Assembly (NCBI RefSeq): GCF_002865645.1
Contig: NW_020194685.1
Span: 2,009,363-2,073,362, forward strand
DNA length: 64,000 bases
Reading direction: 5' to 3'
Source: Hyaloscypha bicolor E
Lineage: Eukaryota; Ascomycota; Leotiomycetes; Helotiales; Hyaloscyphaceae
In this document: positions 45,367 through 56,649 of the stretch, piece after piece
How positions within the stretch are numbered: the stretch's first letter is position 1
Layout: each line of letters opens with the position of its first letter
Program-made: the position numbers and the translations under genes
Notes under the pieces: generated by a model
What the model was told of the DNA's origin: nothing
Seen by the model: only the letters and a program-made list of their open reading frames with translations
Database searches by the model: none

Positions 45367-47904
45367 ATGCTTCCCTCAATGCTTCGACGTATTTCTCGCC
45401 CTGCCTATCCGAAGCTGTCTCTCGAGATTCAACAGCTCCATAACACGAGAAGGAGCCGGCCATGGCAGCAGCAATCTCGATCCCTCTTCGGCAAATCCAA
45501 ATCAGAGGAGAAGAAGAAGAAGTATAAGATGTCGCCCTCCCGTGGCACCTTGATTGGGGTCACTTCCGTGGTAATCGCGGGTTCTCTGACCTACATCCTC
45601 TACCGAAACGACTATGTCCAACCTCTTCCACCCACCCGTCTGCGCAGCGAGATACGAGCCGAACGACAAAAACACCAAGCTATACAAGATAGGAAGCACG
45701 AAATTGTTGTCCAAAATGCAGAGCGCATGAAAGCTCTCCCATTCCACCAGGATCTACAAACTCCTGCGGATGATTCAGCTTGGGGGAACTTCAGCACAAA
45801 ATTCGCCTTGTTCTCTTCCGTCGCAGATCTTGAATGGGGCTCGGTAGCCGGTAAAATCAAGGACTTCGTGATGCCAGATTGGGCAAAAGTTTTGCCAGAC
45901 TACATCGGCAAGTTGCAGAGGGAGCTCTCAATGGCTCCAGGGTCATTGGCAGATGAGATTTGGCAAGAAGCACACGATCCATACACAAACCCGGAAATCG
46001 AATACGCGGCTTCCGTTAGAGTCTCTTCGGAACTATGTAAAGAGGAGAGAGAGTTCCTTATGAAGCGGAAGAAGGCCACAACGACAGCATTGGCAAAATA
46101 CCTTGGTCTTCCGGAGGAGGAAGTCCATCCAGATGATGTGCCGTGTATTGCTATGGTCGGATCTGGAGGTGGTTTGAGGGCTTTAGTAGCAGGCACGGGC
46201 TCCCTCCTTGCTTCAAGTGAAGATGGATTGTTCGACTGTGCGACCTACACTGCTGGTGTCTCCGGGAGCTGTTGGTTACAAGCACTATTTCACTCATCAC
46301 TCGGTGGCCGACGCCTCGACAAAATTGTTGATCATTTGAAGGCCCGAATTGGCGTGCACATTGCTTACCCACCCGTTGCTCTTGCTGCTTTAAACTCTGC
46401 TCCTACGAACAAGTTCCTCTTAAGTGGCTTCGTTGAAAAGTTGAAGGGAGACCCAGAAGCCGATTTTGGACTAGTTGATGTTTACGGGCTGCTGCTCGCT
46501 GCAAGATTGCTTGTTCCAAAAGGAGAAGTTGGCGTCGACGACAGAGATCTTAAGATATCGAACCAACAAGATTATCTCAAGAATGGCGAACATCCTATGC
46601 CGATTTACACCGCAGTACGTCACGAAATACCTATTATTGAAGAGTCGTCAGGGCTTGAGAAAGCCACAGACTCCCCCTCGCAGGAGACGAAAGCAAAGGC
46701 GAAAAAGGAAGCCTGGTTTCAGTGGTTCGAAATCTCGCCATATGAGATGTTTTGCGAGGAATTTGGCGCTGGGATCCCAACTTGGGCTATAGGTAGGAAG
46801 TTTGAGAACGGAAAGGACCTTGCGCAAGACGAGGGCGGATTCCGTGTGCCGGAACTCCGACTACCATTGATGCTTGGAATATTCGGATCCGCCTTCTGTG
46901 CAACCCTATCCCACTATTACAAAGAGGTTCGGCCTTTAGTCAAAGGTCTTGTTGGCTTCGGCGGCATTGACGATATGATCGAGGGGCGCAATGAAGACTT
47001 GAGTAAAGTGCACCCGATACTGCCAGCTTCTATTCCCAATTTTGCGTACAAGATGGACGACAAATTACCGAAGACGGCACCGGAAAGCATCTACAAGAAC
47101 ACACACCTGCAACTCATGGATGCGGGAATGTCGAACAATCTTCCAATTTATCCCCTGCTCCGGCCTGGTAGAGATGTTGATATTCTGATAGCATTTGACG
47201 CCAGTGCAGATATCAAAACCGAAAATTGGCTGTCTGTGGCAGATGGATATGCACGACAGCGCGGGATCAAAGGCTGGCCTGTTGGAGTTGGTTGGCCCAA
47301 AGAAAAGGACAGTATAGAGAAGACCACAGGTCAGCTTGACGAAGCCCAAGCAAGCTCTGCAGCTGAAGCCGATGCCAAGCTGGAAGACGCGAAAGCAGAT
47401 CAAATTGAGCATCTGAAAGACGTCGAGGAAAATGGCAAAAAGGTATCAATCAGTCAGAACGATGATGATTTTGGAGACCTGGGATATTGCACTGTATGGG
47501 TGGGGAGCACCCAAGAACGGTCGTCCAGCACAGATGATGTCCCATCCAAAGCTGTCAAGGAAGATTGGGAACTTATGGAGCCAGACGCCGGTATCGCAGT
47601 TGTTTATTTCCCATTCCTGAGCAATCCCAAAGTCGAAGGTGTCGATCCGGTGACAAGTGATTACATGAGTACATGGAACTTCGTCTATACCCCTGAAGAT
47701 ATTGACAATATCGTTGCGCTTGCGAGAGCAAATTTTGACGAGGGACGAGAGAGGACAAGAAAATGTGTGCGGGCCGTGTATGAACGCAAAAAGAAAAAGA
47801 GAGAGGCCAGGGAGAGTGCGGAGAGGGAGAGTAGGTGGAGGAGGAAGGTGAGGCTTGGGATTGTGGGTAAGAAGGGGGAGGGCGATCACTTTCATCTCAC
47901 ATGA
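45367..47904 (+). CDS. Cytosolic-phospholipase-A2-type lipase with mitochondrial-style N-terminus
   Basis: Intronless, 845 residues. The catalytic cPLA2 region carries GSGGGLRAL (Arg of the GGGxR motif), TAGVSGSCW (nucleophile Ser299) and MDAGMSNNLPIYPLL (catalytic Asp585), the Ser/Asp dyad of group IV phospholipases A2, which hydrolyse the sn-2 acyl chain of phospholipids. No C2 domain is visible. Instead the N-terminus is Arg-rich and Asp/Glu-poor (MLPSMLRRISRPAYPKLSLE), followed by a Lys-rich patch and a hydrophobic segment (GTLIGVTSVVIAGSLTYILY), which predicts mitochondrial import with membrane anchoring. The C-terminus is highly basic (RKKKKREARESAERESRWRR). Aspergillus PlaA-type enzymes are the likely relatives. 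Divergent from EXO70. Confidence 0.9.
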   Translation: MLPSMLRRISRPAYPKLSLEIQQLHNTRRSRPWQQQSRSLFGKSKSEEKKKKYKMSPSRGTLIGVTSVVIAGSLTYILYRNDYVQPLPPTRLRSEIRAERQKHQAIQDRKHEIVVQNAERMKALPFHQDLQTPADDSAWGNFSTKFALFSSVADLEWGSVAGKIKDFVMPDWAKVLPDYIGKLQRELSMAPGSLADEIWQEAHDPYTNPEIEYAASVRVSSELCKEEREFLMKRKKATTTALAKYLGLPEEEVHPDDVPCIAMVGSGGGLRALVAGTGSLLASSEDGLFDCATYTAGVSGSCWLQALFHSSLGGRRLDKIVDHLKARIGVHIAYPPVALAALNSAPTNKFLLSGFVEKLKGDPEADFGLVDVYGLLLAARLLVPKGEVGVDDRDLKISNQQDYLKNGEHPMPIYTAVRHEIPIIEESSGLEKATDSPSQETKAKAKKEAWFQWFEISPYEMFCEEFGAGIPTWAIGRKFENGKDLAQDEGGFRVPELRLPLMLGIFGSAFCATLSHYYKEVRPLVKGLVGFGGIDDMIEGRNEDLSKVHPILPASIPNFAYKMDDKLPKTAPESIYKNTHLQLMDAGMSNNLPIYPLLRPGRDVDILIAFDASADIKTENWLSVADGYARQRGIKGWPVGVGWPKEKDSIEKTTGQLDEAQASSAAEADAKLEDAKADQIEHLKDVEENGKKVSISQNDDDFGDLGYCTVWVGSTQERSSSTDDVPSKAVKEDWELMEPDAGIAVVYFPFLSNPKVEGVDPVTSDYMSTWNFVYTPEDIDNIVALARANFDEGRERTRKCVRAVYERKKKKREARESAERESRWRRKVRLGIVGKKGEGDHFHLT

Positions 47905-49460
47905 AAGTCCCATGAGATCCTCCTTGGCCCCATATGTCCAAGGTCAGATCCAAGGAAGTAGATAGTTACAGACTCAACGGCTGGACGCTTCCTCAACATG
48001 CTCCTGTGGAAGCACCCGCACTAACATTCAGAGAATGTCGAAAGACTGCCGGATTGAAGCATATCAAGAAACTTCAAATGCTGGGATCATTGCACATTGA
48101 TCGGCAGTACCCGAAGTCCTTGGCCGGGTATCAAAAATGGCGGTGGTGGATCCCTTGCCAGCTTCTTCCACGAACTCAATGCTTGTCATTGGGCACCTCC
48201 CTCGTCAGTAATATATTCGAAGGATCTCGCTCCTTGTTTCCGAAGACCCTTTTTCAAAATTAAATAATCTTCTTTTCAAACGGAGGAAATCCTCAAGCCC
48301 GTTCTCTTATGGCGCTTTTCTGCTTTAAATAGAATCTCGGCCGTTTCCTGTGACGACGATTTTCCCCACCAGATCCGCTATCACGAAAAACACGATTCTA
48401 GCGCTGGGCCGTGCTGAGTTTAGTGAAAAGGCGGCACCGTCGGATCGGGATCTTCCCACTTCATGGATGACGAAGTAAGAATACCTTCAAATAACCTCAT
48501 TCTGGACGAAAGGAATAAGAAAACTCGACAAGCAAGTAATATCATGCATATACTCGCCATCCCATGTACAATTAATTATTGCAGACAATAAACTCTAAGA
48601 TGCCGTGCTCATGCATGTGCGTTTTTGTGCGGGCAGGGTTTCCCCGCCGTAGGTTTTTTTGGTTCCTGGCTAATAAATTATGATTAAAATGCAGAAGCAT
48701 TATGCATCACCTCACCAGCAATGATGAATCAGGATGCACATTACGGCAGAGCGGTTTGCACAGATCTGGTGCTCTGGCCACATAGTGCTTGCTCTCTCTG
48801 GAATACGAGGAGTGGTGCCATCTTGAGACGCAATATCCATTTGGCGTGCAAATCGAGTTGTCACTGCTTCTTCCGCTCGGGAGAGCTTGCATTGTCTCAT
48901 GACGGGGCAGGCACAAACAAAGCAGAAGAAGCGACCAGCTACTTGCTCGGGATGATCCGATTCTTTCCCTGTGTCTGTCCTCGCATTCATGTCTCACTGT
49001 CAGACGACACCAAGCTACTAAATCGCTAAAGGAAAGACATGCAGAGCCACCCCCTTCCTCACCTCACCGCACCAAGGCTCGAGCCAACCTCACTATTGGC
49101 CCCACAACGCAAGACTACCTTCGTTTGATATATAGCCTGGCATCGCACCGCGCTTTGCTCTGGCGGAAAGGCATGGCACAATAAAAGCATTCTATTGCGT
49201 TGAACGGAGTCAGCAGCAGATTCACGATCGTTCCTCACATTCGTTTCTCAGGATTACCCAACGTATCTCGCATTCAACACCCCTAATCAGAATTACCCTA
49301 CACGATTCGGCTACATGCTCAAGGTAGCCTGCAGTTTCATGGCACCCCAAGAGAAAGATTGATAAATACTCGAGACGCCTCTTGACTTGCCAAGGCCAAC
49401 CCCTCATTTCATCTCGAACCATACTTGAATAGAAAAGGGGCCCCTCTACCCCCCACCAAC
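47905..49460. other. Intergenic, cPLA2 to cyclin-like gene
   Basis: About 1.56 kb, no supportable gene. A 109-codon ATG frame at 47934-48263 sits immediately after the phospholipase stop and lies in its likely 3' UTR; it has no recognisable features. The last ~250 bp form the promoter and leader of the next gene. Confidence 0.55.
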
Positions 49461-50589
49461 ATGACTACCTCACCGAGCTTCCGAAGAACCATGGAAATCA
49501 CGAACAACGCAATGACGCCTCCAATGGCCTCCCGATCTCGATCTTCGTCACTCTCGTCCTCCTTTGACGAGTCATACTTCTCCAAAACCTACGTCCCCCT
49601 TTCGAGCCTACCCACTCCACCTCACTCATCACACTCGAACGCCAGCACACGCCAGCAGTCTCCAGAGGCGATTTTCTCGCCAGGAGAAGTTCCAGACCCT
49701 GAGCTCCTAGGTACATGATTCCCCAGATTCTGACCCCAGCTTCTGAATTCAGGCTGATTACATACCTTGCGTTTTAGGCCCGGCAATTCACCTAACAAAC
49801 CTGATACCGTCGTCCACCTCCTTAATAACGACCTCTGTTCCGCTCGTCCATACAATCATCACGCGAGCAAATCTCCCCCTCGAGACCATCGCTCTCGCTG
49901 TCAGTATACTCGATTCGCTGAATTCTCGCTTCGCACTACAATGGCGCAAAGGCTGTCCACTTGTGGCGCAACATATGCCCTGCTCTTTTGGGAATCTTGA
50001 CGAGAGGCTTGAGGAGCAGCATATTGATTCCGTCCTCCCCGAGCTCGTTGTTCTCTCCGCGTTGATCTTGGCAGTCAAGTTTTCGGACGATGCACAGCAG
50101 ACCACGAAAAAGTATGCCGAGAAATGGGGCAACGGATTGTGGACCTGTCAGCAAATAAACTTCACTCAATGGTGTATCCTGGAGAACCTAGGTCACAGGC
50201 TTCTACCACTGTGGAAGCACTCTATTATTCTGGAAGCTCTGAAAGACATGGAGCGAGCAGGTCACCAACACATCCCTGAGATTTATGATGCTGATGAAGA
50301 TTGGGATGCGGCTACTTGCTTTGGAAGTGTTCGGAGCTTGGCACATAAAAGGAAAACGAGTGATGTCAAGGCAGTTATGGGAATTTGCGAGCAAGAGACG
50401 CCTGCTGAGACGCCAATGGTTGAAAATATCAAAGGCACTCAAGACTTGTCTCTCGAAACGCAAAGTATTTTTCAGAGTGGCAGTGGAAGTGAAGGATACC
50501 TTCAGCTTCCAGACAAGACGGCTATTACGAGAGAGACATTCCCAATGTATGTCGAGCCCAGCATCGAGGGCACGGGTTTGGGCTTTTGA
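49461..50589 (+). CDS. Cyclin-box protein (Pho85-cyclin-like)
   Basis: Predicted 353 residues; exons 49461-49710 and 49778-50589 with a 67-bp intron (GTACAT...TTTAG). The upstream frame is open further 5', but the first ATG is 49461 (MTTSPSFRRTMEITNN). The N-terminus is Ser/Thr/Pro-rich with SSLPTPPHSSHS, potential proline-directed kinase sites. The central segment matches a cyclin N-terminal box: NLPLETIALAVSILDSLNS, then LPELVVLSALILAVKFSDD, NGLWTCQQINFTQWCILENL and PLWKHSIILEAL. The C-terminus is not conserved. It would be a regulatory partner of a cyclin-dependent kinase, but the subfamily is not clear. ELLG/PAIHLT spans the splice junction in frame. Confidence 0.8.
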
Positions 50590-52247
50590 GATTGGGGATC
50601 ATGAGAGATGACAAGGGATGAGTGGATGAGTGCTTTTGATGCATAGCGTTGGCGTTCTATACCATGGTTAAAATGAAATTGATAATGTTTGAACCTACAC
50701 TCCTTCTCCTCAACTCTAAATCTCTCGTTCTCGTTCGTGAAGCCACGAAGCCCATTTTTGAATCCCCGAATATCCCTGAATATTTCGTGCCTCGAGTCTA
50801 AAAAGTAAGTGCTTCTGGCAAGCTGAATCCTTGCTGATGTACTGCATTTTATTGGTACACCTTGATTTTAAAATTCACAAGGCGAATATGCCAGAATACT
50901 TCGTATCCTTATGAACAGCTCAGAACGAATGTTATATCACAAAGTACCGACTTTCAAAATCATGGGGCTATCTTTCACAGCTTCTTCTGATTGTTCAAAA
51001 GTACTTTGTACAACCAACTCCATCATTGGGTTGCTCCGTGTAACTGAAGATTCTTCATAGATTGACAAGAAGAATTTCAAGTTCCACCAAGATGTCGAGG
51101 CATTGGTCCGAAACCTGGACGGATTCGTCAATCAGTGGCCCAACGGAGAGCACTGCGCAAGGGCCAGGGCCTAAGATCTGGGATGCGGGAAACGGAAGTC
51201 TAATGCATCAGAAAATTGGGATCCGTCAACTTGGATGACTGAGCTGGGTGTACTTAGCCGGGCTTCGCCTCTCTGAATAAAACACCATCCTTCCCTCTAA
51301 TTCCGTCCCTTGGCTATCTAAATGGTTGATAGCAAGCAGGTGCTTGACAGCGAAGCATCAAATAATTTCATCCGGGTCTACAGCACACTGGTACAGATTT
51401 AGTCCGGACAGAGTCTAAGTGTTCACTGTCAATATTACATGATTGCCAAGTGTATCTCTGGGCCAGTGCAAGGGCCTTCCTTGGTCTTTTGGGGAAAGGG
51501 GGGTTGGAGGGGCGAGCGTACACAAAGACCCCTGCGGCGGACTCTATCACGAGGTTTACAGTGTGGTGATTTTCTCTCGAAGTTACATCGTTGCTGGATG
51601 GCTGGTAGCTAGTTGGAGGTTTTTATACTCAATACTCCTCAGTTCCAAACACTCTCGAGAAGCTTCCAAAGCCCCAGGAATCATCGGTGGTATGGAGAAA
51701 GAGTTCCTGACGCACAGCCGTCTCCGATTGTGCAACCAAACCCCATTCAATCTGCAGTTCGGTTGTGCTCGGCCAACATAGCATTTAGGAAAAGCTCTTC
51801 ATACAACCTAGAAGAAGCTATTTACCAATGTCAACTCTCTTCTTGCCATCCAGTCCATTTCCCTACCGGCGAGGAACAATCAATGGCTTCCAAGATTTAT
51901 TGATATGGAATCTTCTAGTTGCCCTGAAGGACTTCGCACATTTCAACTTGGTCTGACACCAACCATCAACTTTCTGTAGCCGTTGGATTAATGTTGCTCA
52001 TATCTCAAAGTAATTGCTGAACCCACTCCTCACCTTAAGTCAACAAACAACAACATTATCATATCAGCCCGCCAGATCCGCTCAGGGGCTCGCTAAGGAA
52101 ATCGTGGCTGTGCATCCCGTAAACAGAGGCCCTGTTGATCGCTAAGCCAGCTATGACGTCTCTCGCGACGCCCAAACCAAAGCCTTATCAACACCAGACC
52201 AGCAAGATGCCCCCATTCAAACTCCTCTCTGAATAACGACAAACAAC
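50590..52247. other. Intergenic, cyclin-like gene to PTEN
   Basis: About 1.66 kb. No coding frame is supported; open frames around 51443-51903 start with non-ATG codons or lack motifs. The final ~150 bp is a CA-rich leader in front of the PTEN start. Confidence 0.55.
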
Positions 52248-54053
52248 ATGGCGTCTCTCCTTCGCCAAATCGTCGCAGGGCCACGCTCCCGCCATCCAGA
52301 AGCCGGGCTCGACCTCTGCTACGTTACCCCATTCATCATCGCAACTTCTGGCCCCAGTGGCACGTACCCCCAACGCGCATACCGCAACCCTCTCGATCAG
52401 CTCGTCAAATTTCTAGACTACAAACACGGGGAAGAGTGGAAGATATGGGAGTTTCGAGCAGAGGGGACTGGGTATCCTGATAGTGAGGTTTATGGGAGGA
52501 TCAGGCATTATCCTTGGCCGGATCATCACCCGCCGCCGTTCAGGCTTGTGGGGTTGATCGTTGCGGGAATGAGAAACTGGTTGCTTGAGGGAGAGGAAAA
52601 GAAGGGAGGCAAGGATAGAGTTGTGGTTGTTCATTGCAAGGCGGGCAAGGGACGCAGTGGTACAATGGCTTGCAGTTATTTGATCTCTGAGTGTGGGTGG
52701 AAACCCGAGGAAGCATTGGCACGATTTACGGAACGGAGAATGCGGCCAGGATTCGGCCAGGGCGTCTCAATACCGAGTCAGCTGCGTTGGGTGGGGTATG
52801 TCGATCGTTGGACCAAGGCCGGCAAGGTGTACGTTGAGCGTCAAATCGAAATCATGGAAGTTCATGTCTGGGGCTTGAGGGATGGGGTCAAGGTGCAGGT
52901 GGAGGGATACGTTGATGAAGGAAAGAAGATTAAACTGTTCCACGTCTTTACGAAGAAAGAGAGAGTTGTGATTGAAGGGAACACACCGGGCGGTGGAGGA
53001 TTCACGGACATGATTTCTGATATGGCGGGGTTTCAAAATCAAGGGAGGATCGCCCCGAGCAAGAGTTCCGATCAGCTTGATGGCGGGAAACTCAGTATGC
53101 CACAACCTTCAGAGTCCGGGGGTTCGAGCTCGGCGAGTGTGGATACTGGCGCAGAGGCGGGCGGTGGCGCCGTCATTTTTAAGCCATCGACAAGAGTCAT
53201 TCTTCCAACAAGCGATATCAACATTGACTTCGAGCGGAGGAATAAGGCTTCGATAGGCTGGACTATGGTCACTGCAGTTGCTCACGTCTGGTTTAATGCG
53301 TACTTCGAAGGAAATGGTCCTGAGCAGAACGGCAAGGCTGACGATACCGGAGTCTTCGAAATCGAGTGGGACAAAATGGACGGCATCAAAGGATCGAGTA
53401 GGAAAGGTACCAGAGCTCTAGACCGCCTGGCTGTTGTATGGAAAGCATGTGATCCGGAACCGGGACAAGGAAGGAAAGAGGACATCATCCACGAGCCAAG
53501 AATAAATTCGCCGGTTGTGGACATGCAACCAGCAGACTGGAAAGGAGGAAACGACACATCACCCGGCCTTGGCCAAGATCTTGGCTTAAGGACAGAAAGT
53601 CCATTGAGCGCAGATATCAGCAAAGCCAGCAGCGTGAAAAGCAACGAAGCGGATGATGCTGTTGCTACTACCGAAGAGGGGGTCAAACCTAGTGGCCCCA
53701 GCGGAGAAGAAGATCTAGATGTCGACGTGAGCACCCTTCCTCAGCCTCATGGAAATGCTTCGAAGCCAACACTGGCCGAAGTGAACGCAGGCCTCGATAC
53801 AGCATCTGCGACGACCCCACAACGTGGGTCTGAAGTGTGAGTACGAACTTCGGCTCATGTTTGTCTGGGATAATACTGAGGGATGGAAAGACAAACGTCG
53901 AGGTCACAAACGGATCCAGTTAACTCCGCAGGCTTTCCTTCACCGGTATCGACAGCGGATCTTCCTAATGGCGTGCCGGAGGATCAACTCAAGGATGCCA
54001 AGGATCATCATATCGGGCATTTCCAATCAGCCAAAAGAACCATATATTCATGA
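52248..54053 (+). CDS. PTEN: PTEN-family phosphoinositide 3-phosphatase
   Basis: PTEN/Tep1-type lipid and protein phosphatase that removes the 3-phosphate from PI(3,4,5)P3. The catalytic P-loop is VVHCKAGKGRSGTM (Cys130, Arg136), with both Lys residues typical of PTEN; the WPD loop is YPWPDHH (Asp92). A C2-like beta-rich domain follows (VERQIEIMEVHVWG to VFEIEWDKMDG), then an acidic Ser/Pro-rich tail. Unspliced, the frame ends at 53840 (530 residues). I prefer exons 52248-53823 and 53932-54053: GTGGGT donor, 108-bp intron, CGCAG acceptor. That leads to a coding-like end, VSTADLPNGVPEDQLKDAK then GHFQSAKRTIYS (565 residues). The start MASLLRQIVAGPRSRHPEAG matches the usual PTEN opening. The gene identity is firm; the last exon is inferred. 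Confidence 0.9.
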
Positions 54054-54540
54054 ACTGCATGGCTTGGATTAGAGGGTTGCATGGGAAATGGCTTGAAAAC
54101 GGAAGTATATGATACCACTGCATTATGAAAGAGCAACGGCGTTCGGACCAAAGACTTGTTAGAATTATATTTGCCTAGATTTAAGACATTAAAACTTCCC
54201 AATATGCTACGACGAATTCTCTCTTCCTATGGTTCGCTTTTATTGACCCGTTTGTCGTTACAACTCCACCTCAGACGGCTTTACTAGTTTAGCAAAGCTC
54301 GTAAGAGAAGAGATCGCGAAAGTATTTGAGTTAATACTGTGGCCGCAGCCCTCTTCTCGCTCTCGCTTAGCGAGCGGAGATCAATAAATCGAGAGATATT
54401 AAAAATCTCCTTGGTAAGTGAGGACCACGAGCCAAAAAAACAAAACAGAAAACAGAAAAACCACATTTATAGCCGATGTTCATATCAACTAGACGTAATG
54501 TAATACTAGCGACACTACAAATCGTGCTTATTCTTTCTAT

Positions 54541-54620
54541 GGATGGATTTGAATCAACATATAAGTAGATAGATTAATAAAAAAAGTGGTATGTGAAGAG
54601 GTTAGTTGTTCTTATTATTT
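54541..54620 (-). repeat. Decayed copy of a repeat (RIP-like)
   Basis: This segment resembles 54678-54740. In the first 27 aligned bases (from 54541 and from 54678) all seven differences are transitions, always T or A in this copy against C or G in the other. A second block (54602-54613 against 54723-54734) shows five more C-to-T changes and no others. This is the pattern expected from repeat-induced point mutation. Confidence 0.6.
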
Positions 54621-54677
54621 GTAGAATGGGAGCTTACCAATGATCTTATTAAAAAAAATTGGTACTGACGTACAGGT

Positions 54678-54740
54678 GGATGGATTCGAACCAACACACA
54701 GGCGAGAGTGTGGTGTTAAGGACCAGCTGCTCTCTTGAAA
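54678..54740 (-). repeat. Better-preserved copy of the repeat with box B-like motif
   Basis: On the minus strand this carries GGTTCGAATCC (54682-54692), an exact match to the RNA polymerase III box B/T-arm consensus, preceded by CACACTCTCGCCTGTGTG, which can form a 5-bp stem-loop. I could not fold a complete tRNA (no matching acceptor stem), so this is more likely a tRNA-derived fragment or SINE than a functional tRNA gene. Confidence 0.45.
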
Positions 54741-55328
54741 GCTGGGGTGGATTATGGATTCTCCGGAGATACTCGCAAGGTATTAACCGAACCAGAGCCT
54801 GTATAAGGATGCGGTATGAGTTACAACTTAGCTGGGCAATTCTTGCTAGATCTCACATCCCCTACCAAGAAGTACCTAAGTTTAAGTCCTGGTGTCTTCT
54901 CAGCAACTTGTGGGTAAACCGCGCCAGAGGTCACAGGAGAGGTTGTCTGCCATTCTAACCACTCGTGGAGGGTGAGTTAGAGACGCAAGTTATTGTGGTA
55001 AACGATTCTAACGCTACCGATGACTATCAAGCCATCTGATTCAACAGGAGAAAGGTCACTATTCAAATCTATAAAGGTGAATTGATTGAGCCGACCACGT
55101 GACCAACTCAACGCCAGGGCTCCAGTTGCATTCTGAAATTGAGACTCCGGATTCTCTATGCTACACGTACGTAAAGAGAACAAGCACGGTATTATCTTAT
55201 GTCAACCCGAGTTGGGGTAGCAAATGCACTTGTAGTTAATTCATCGGGTCTGGACTGCTGAGGGTTGGCAGCCCTGAACATGAGCACCGCCACTGGGCCT
55301 TTGCATGATCGATCTGCATTTCTGGATT

Positions 55329-56649
55329 CTATCTACTTGACTTCTCAAACTCAATCTCCTGCTGCAACTCTGCCAAAATCTGTTGGCGTGATCTCAAATG
55401 TGCCTCAAGCCCATCCACTTGCTCCTTAACGGTTGATATTTCGTCGGAGACACCTTTCAAACTGGCCCCGACCTTGCTCTTTCCTTCGCCGGACTCCAAA
55501 TCCCTCAACTCCCGCCGTTTGTAATCTAGCAGCTGCTCTAGCTCTCGCTTGACGAGTGCTGGCCTAGTATCACGACGGCCACCAGACCGACTCGCCGACG
55601 CAGCTTCAACCTTTTCAACCTTAGCCTCGAGCTCGGCCAACTGCTTTTTCAGCCGCACCTCTTCCCAGTCCTCCGTTGTCTTTGTCGCTGAGAAGTCTGT
55701 CCCAGAAGGCTTGTAGCTCGACTTCCCTCCCATGCCCATTCGACTCAGATAAGTGTCCCCAAACTTTGCTTTACGCCCAGTGCTCGTCTCCTCCCCACCA
55801 GTGGAGCCCCATCGCTGAGCTGGTGATGATGTGCGCTGATTGTCGATCTGATAGTCAATCTGGTTGCGTTCGAAGCTAGCTCGGAGAGAAGGGGGAACAG
55901 TTCTTGGAATGCGGTAGCCTTCGTGGCGGTTATTAAGGATATGTAGGAAAGCCAGAGTGGCGTCTTTCGAGATCGCTGGCGAAGCTGACGGGTTGATGAG
56001 ATTCCATGCTGATCGGATATCGGTGTCTGGCACGTCGAGGGAGGAGTACAGGGAATCCAGAGATTCGACTGTAAAATGTGATGTCAGCTACTACCCACTG
56101 CGCCTATATGATGATCATCTCACAAGTTATGTCTCCTCTCGCACCCCGATTGGCACTGTAGATTTCCTCGTATTTCGACTTGTCTGAGGGGCTCATATAC
56201 CAATCGAACCCGTCCTTCAGTCCTGGAGAATCATCGTCGTCCTCGATCCGCTCAAACTGAACTTGTCGTCCAGTCAATGCCCGGTTTGCCTGTACCAAAT
56301 GTGCTTTCGATTCTGGAACCAGCCAGTCTGGCAGTTGTGGTGGTACATCCGCATATTCCTGCAAAGCCTCGAGTCAGAGGTGATGATTCGAATTGTGTGC
56401 AATACATACTCCATTGACCAGGTCAAAAATGAGCCTCATTGCGACGCAGAACTCCTCAAAATCCAGGTTCCCGTCGTTATCCACGTCCGCAAGGTCCCAT
56501 ATCCGCTCGAGCTGATCATCGCGCAGCTGGCTGTTCTTTAACACAGGCGCAGCTTGAGCGCCCGTCAGATGCGTTCCACCATTTGACAGTGATGCGAAAA
56601 TCTCCCAGTACTTCTCGATCTCGCTTTGTTCTATGCGCTTGTTTGACAT
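55329..56649 (-). CDS. END3: End3, EH-domain endocytosis protein
   Basis: Predicted 404 residues; exons 56410-56649, 56124-56358 and 55329-56068; introns of 51 bp (GTATGT...TGCAG) and 55 bp (GTGAGA...TACAG). End3 joins Pan1 and Sla1 in the actin-regulatory complex at endocytic sites. The first EH domain starts at [12 protein letters not shown] and includes a canonical EF-hand loop, [12 protein letters not shown] (residues 55-66). A second EH domain follows ([16 protein letters not shown] to SWNLINPS-like [15 protein letters not shown]). The C-terminal third is coiled coil ([35 protein letters not shown]). The length matches fungal End3, and both junctions preserve family sequence ([24 protein letters not shown]). 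Confidence 0.95.

Larger units (their letters stand above)
54054..55328. other. Repeat-rich, decayed spacer
   Basis: About 1.3 kb without genes. It holds two related segments that differ mainly by C/T and G/A transitions (RIP-like), tRNA-like box B sequences, and a tRNA D-arm-like motif (GAGTGGTTAGAATGG, minus strand, near 54938-54954). A CACGTGA motif is at 55096-55102. AT-rich runs are frequent. Confidence 0.55.

Noticed and set aside
47934..48263. 109-codon frame after the phospholipase
   Set aside because: Starts 30 bp after the cPLA2 stop, within its likely 3' UTR; no motif.
54660..54760. A functional tRNA gene on the minus strand
   Set aside because: Box B is perfect, but no acceptor stem pairs and the T stem has a mismatch.
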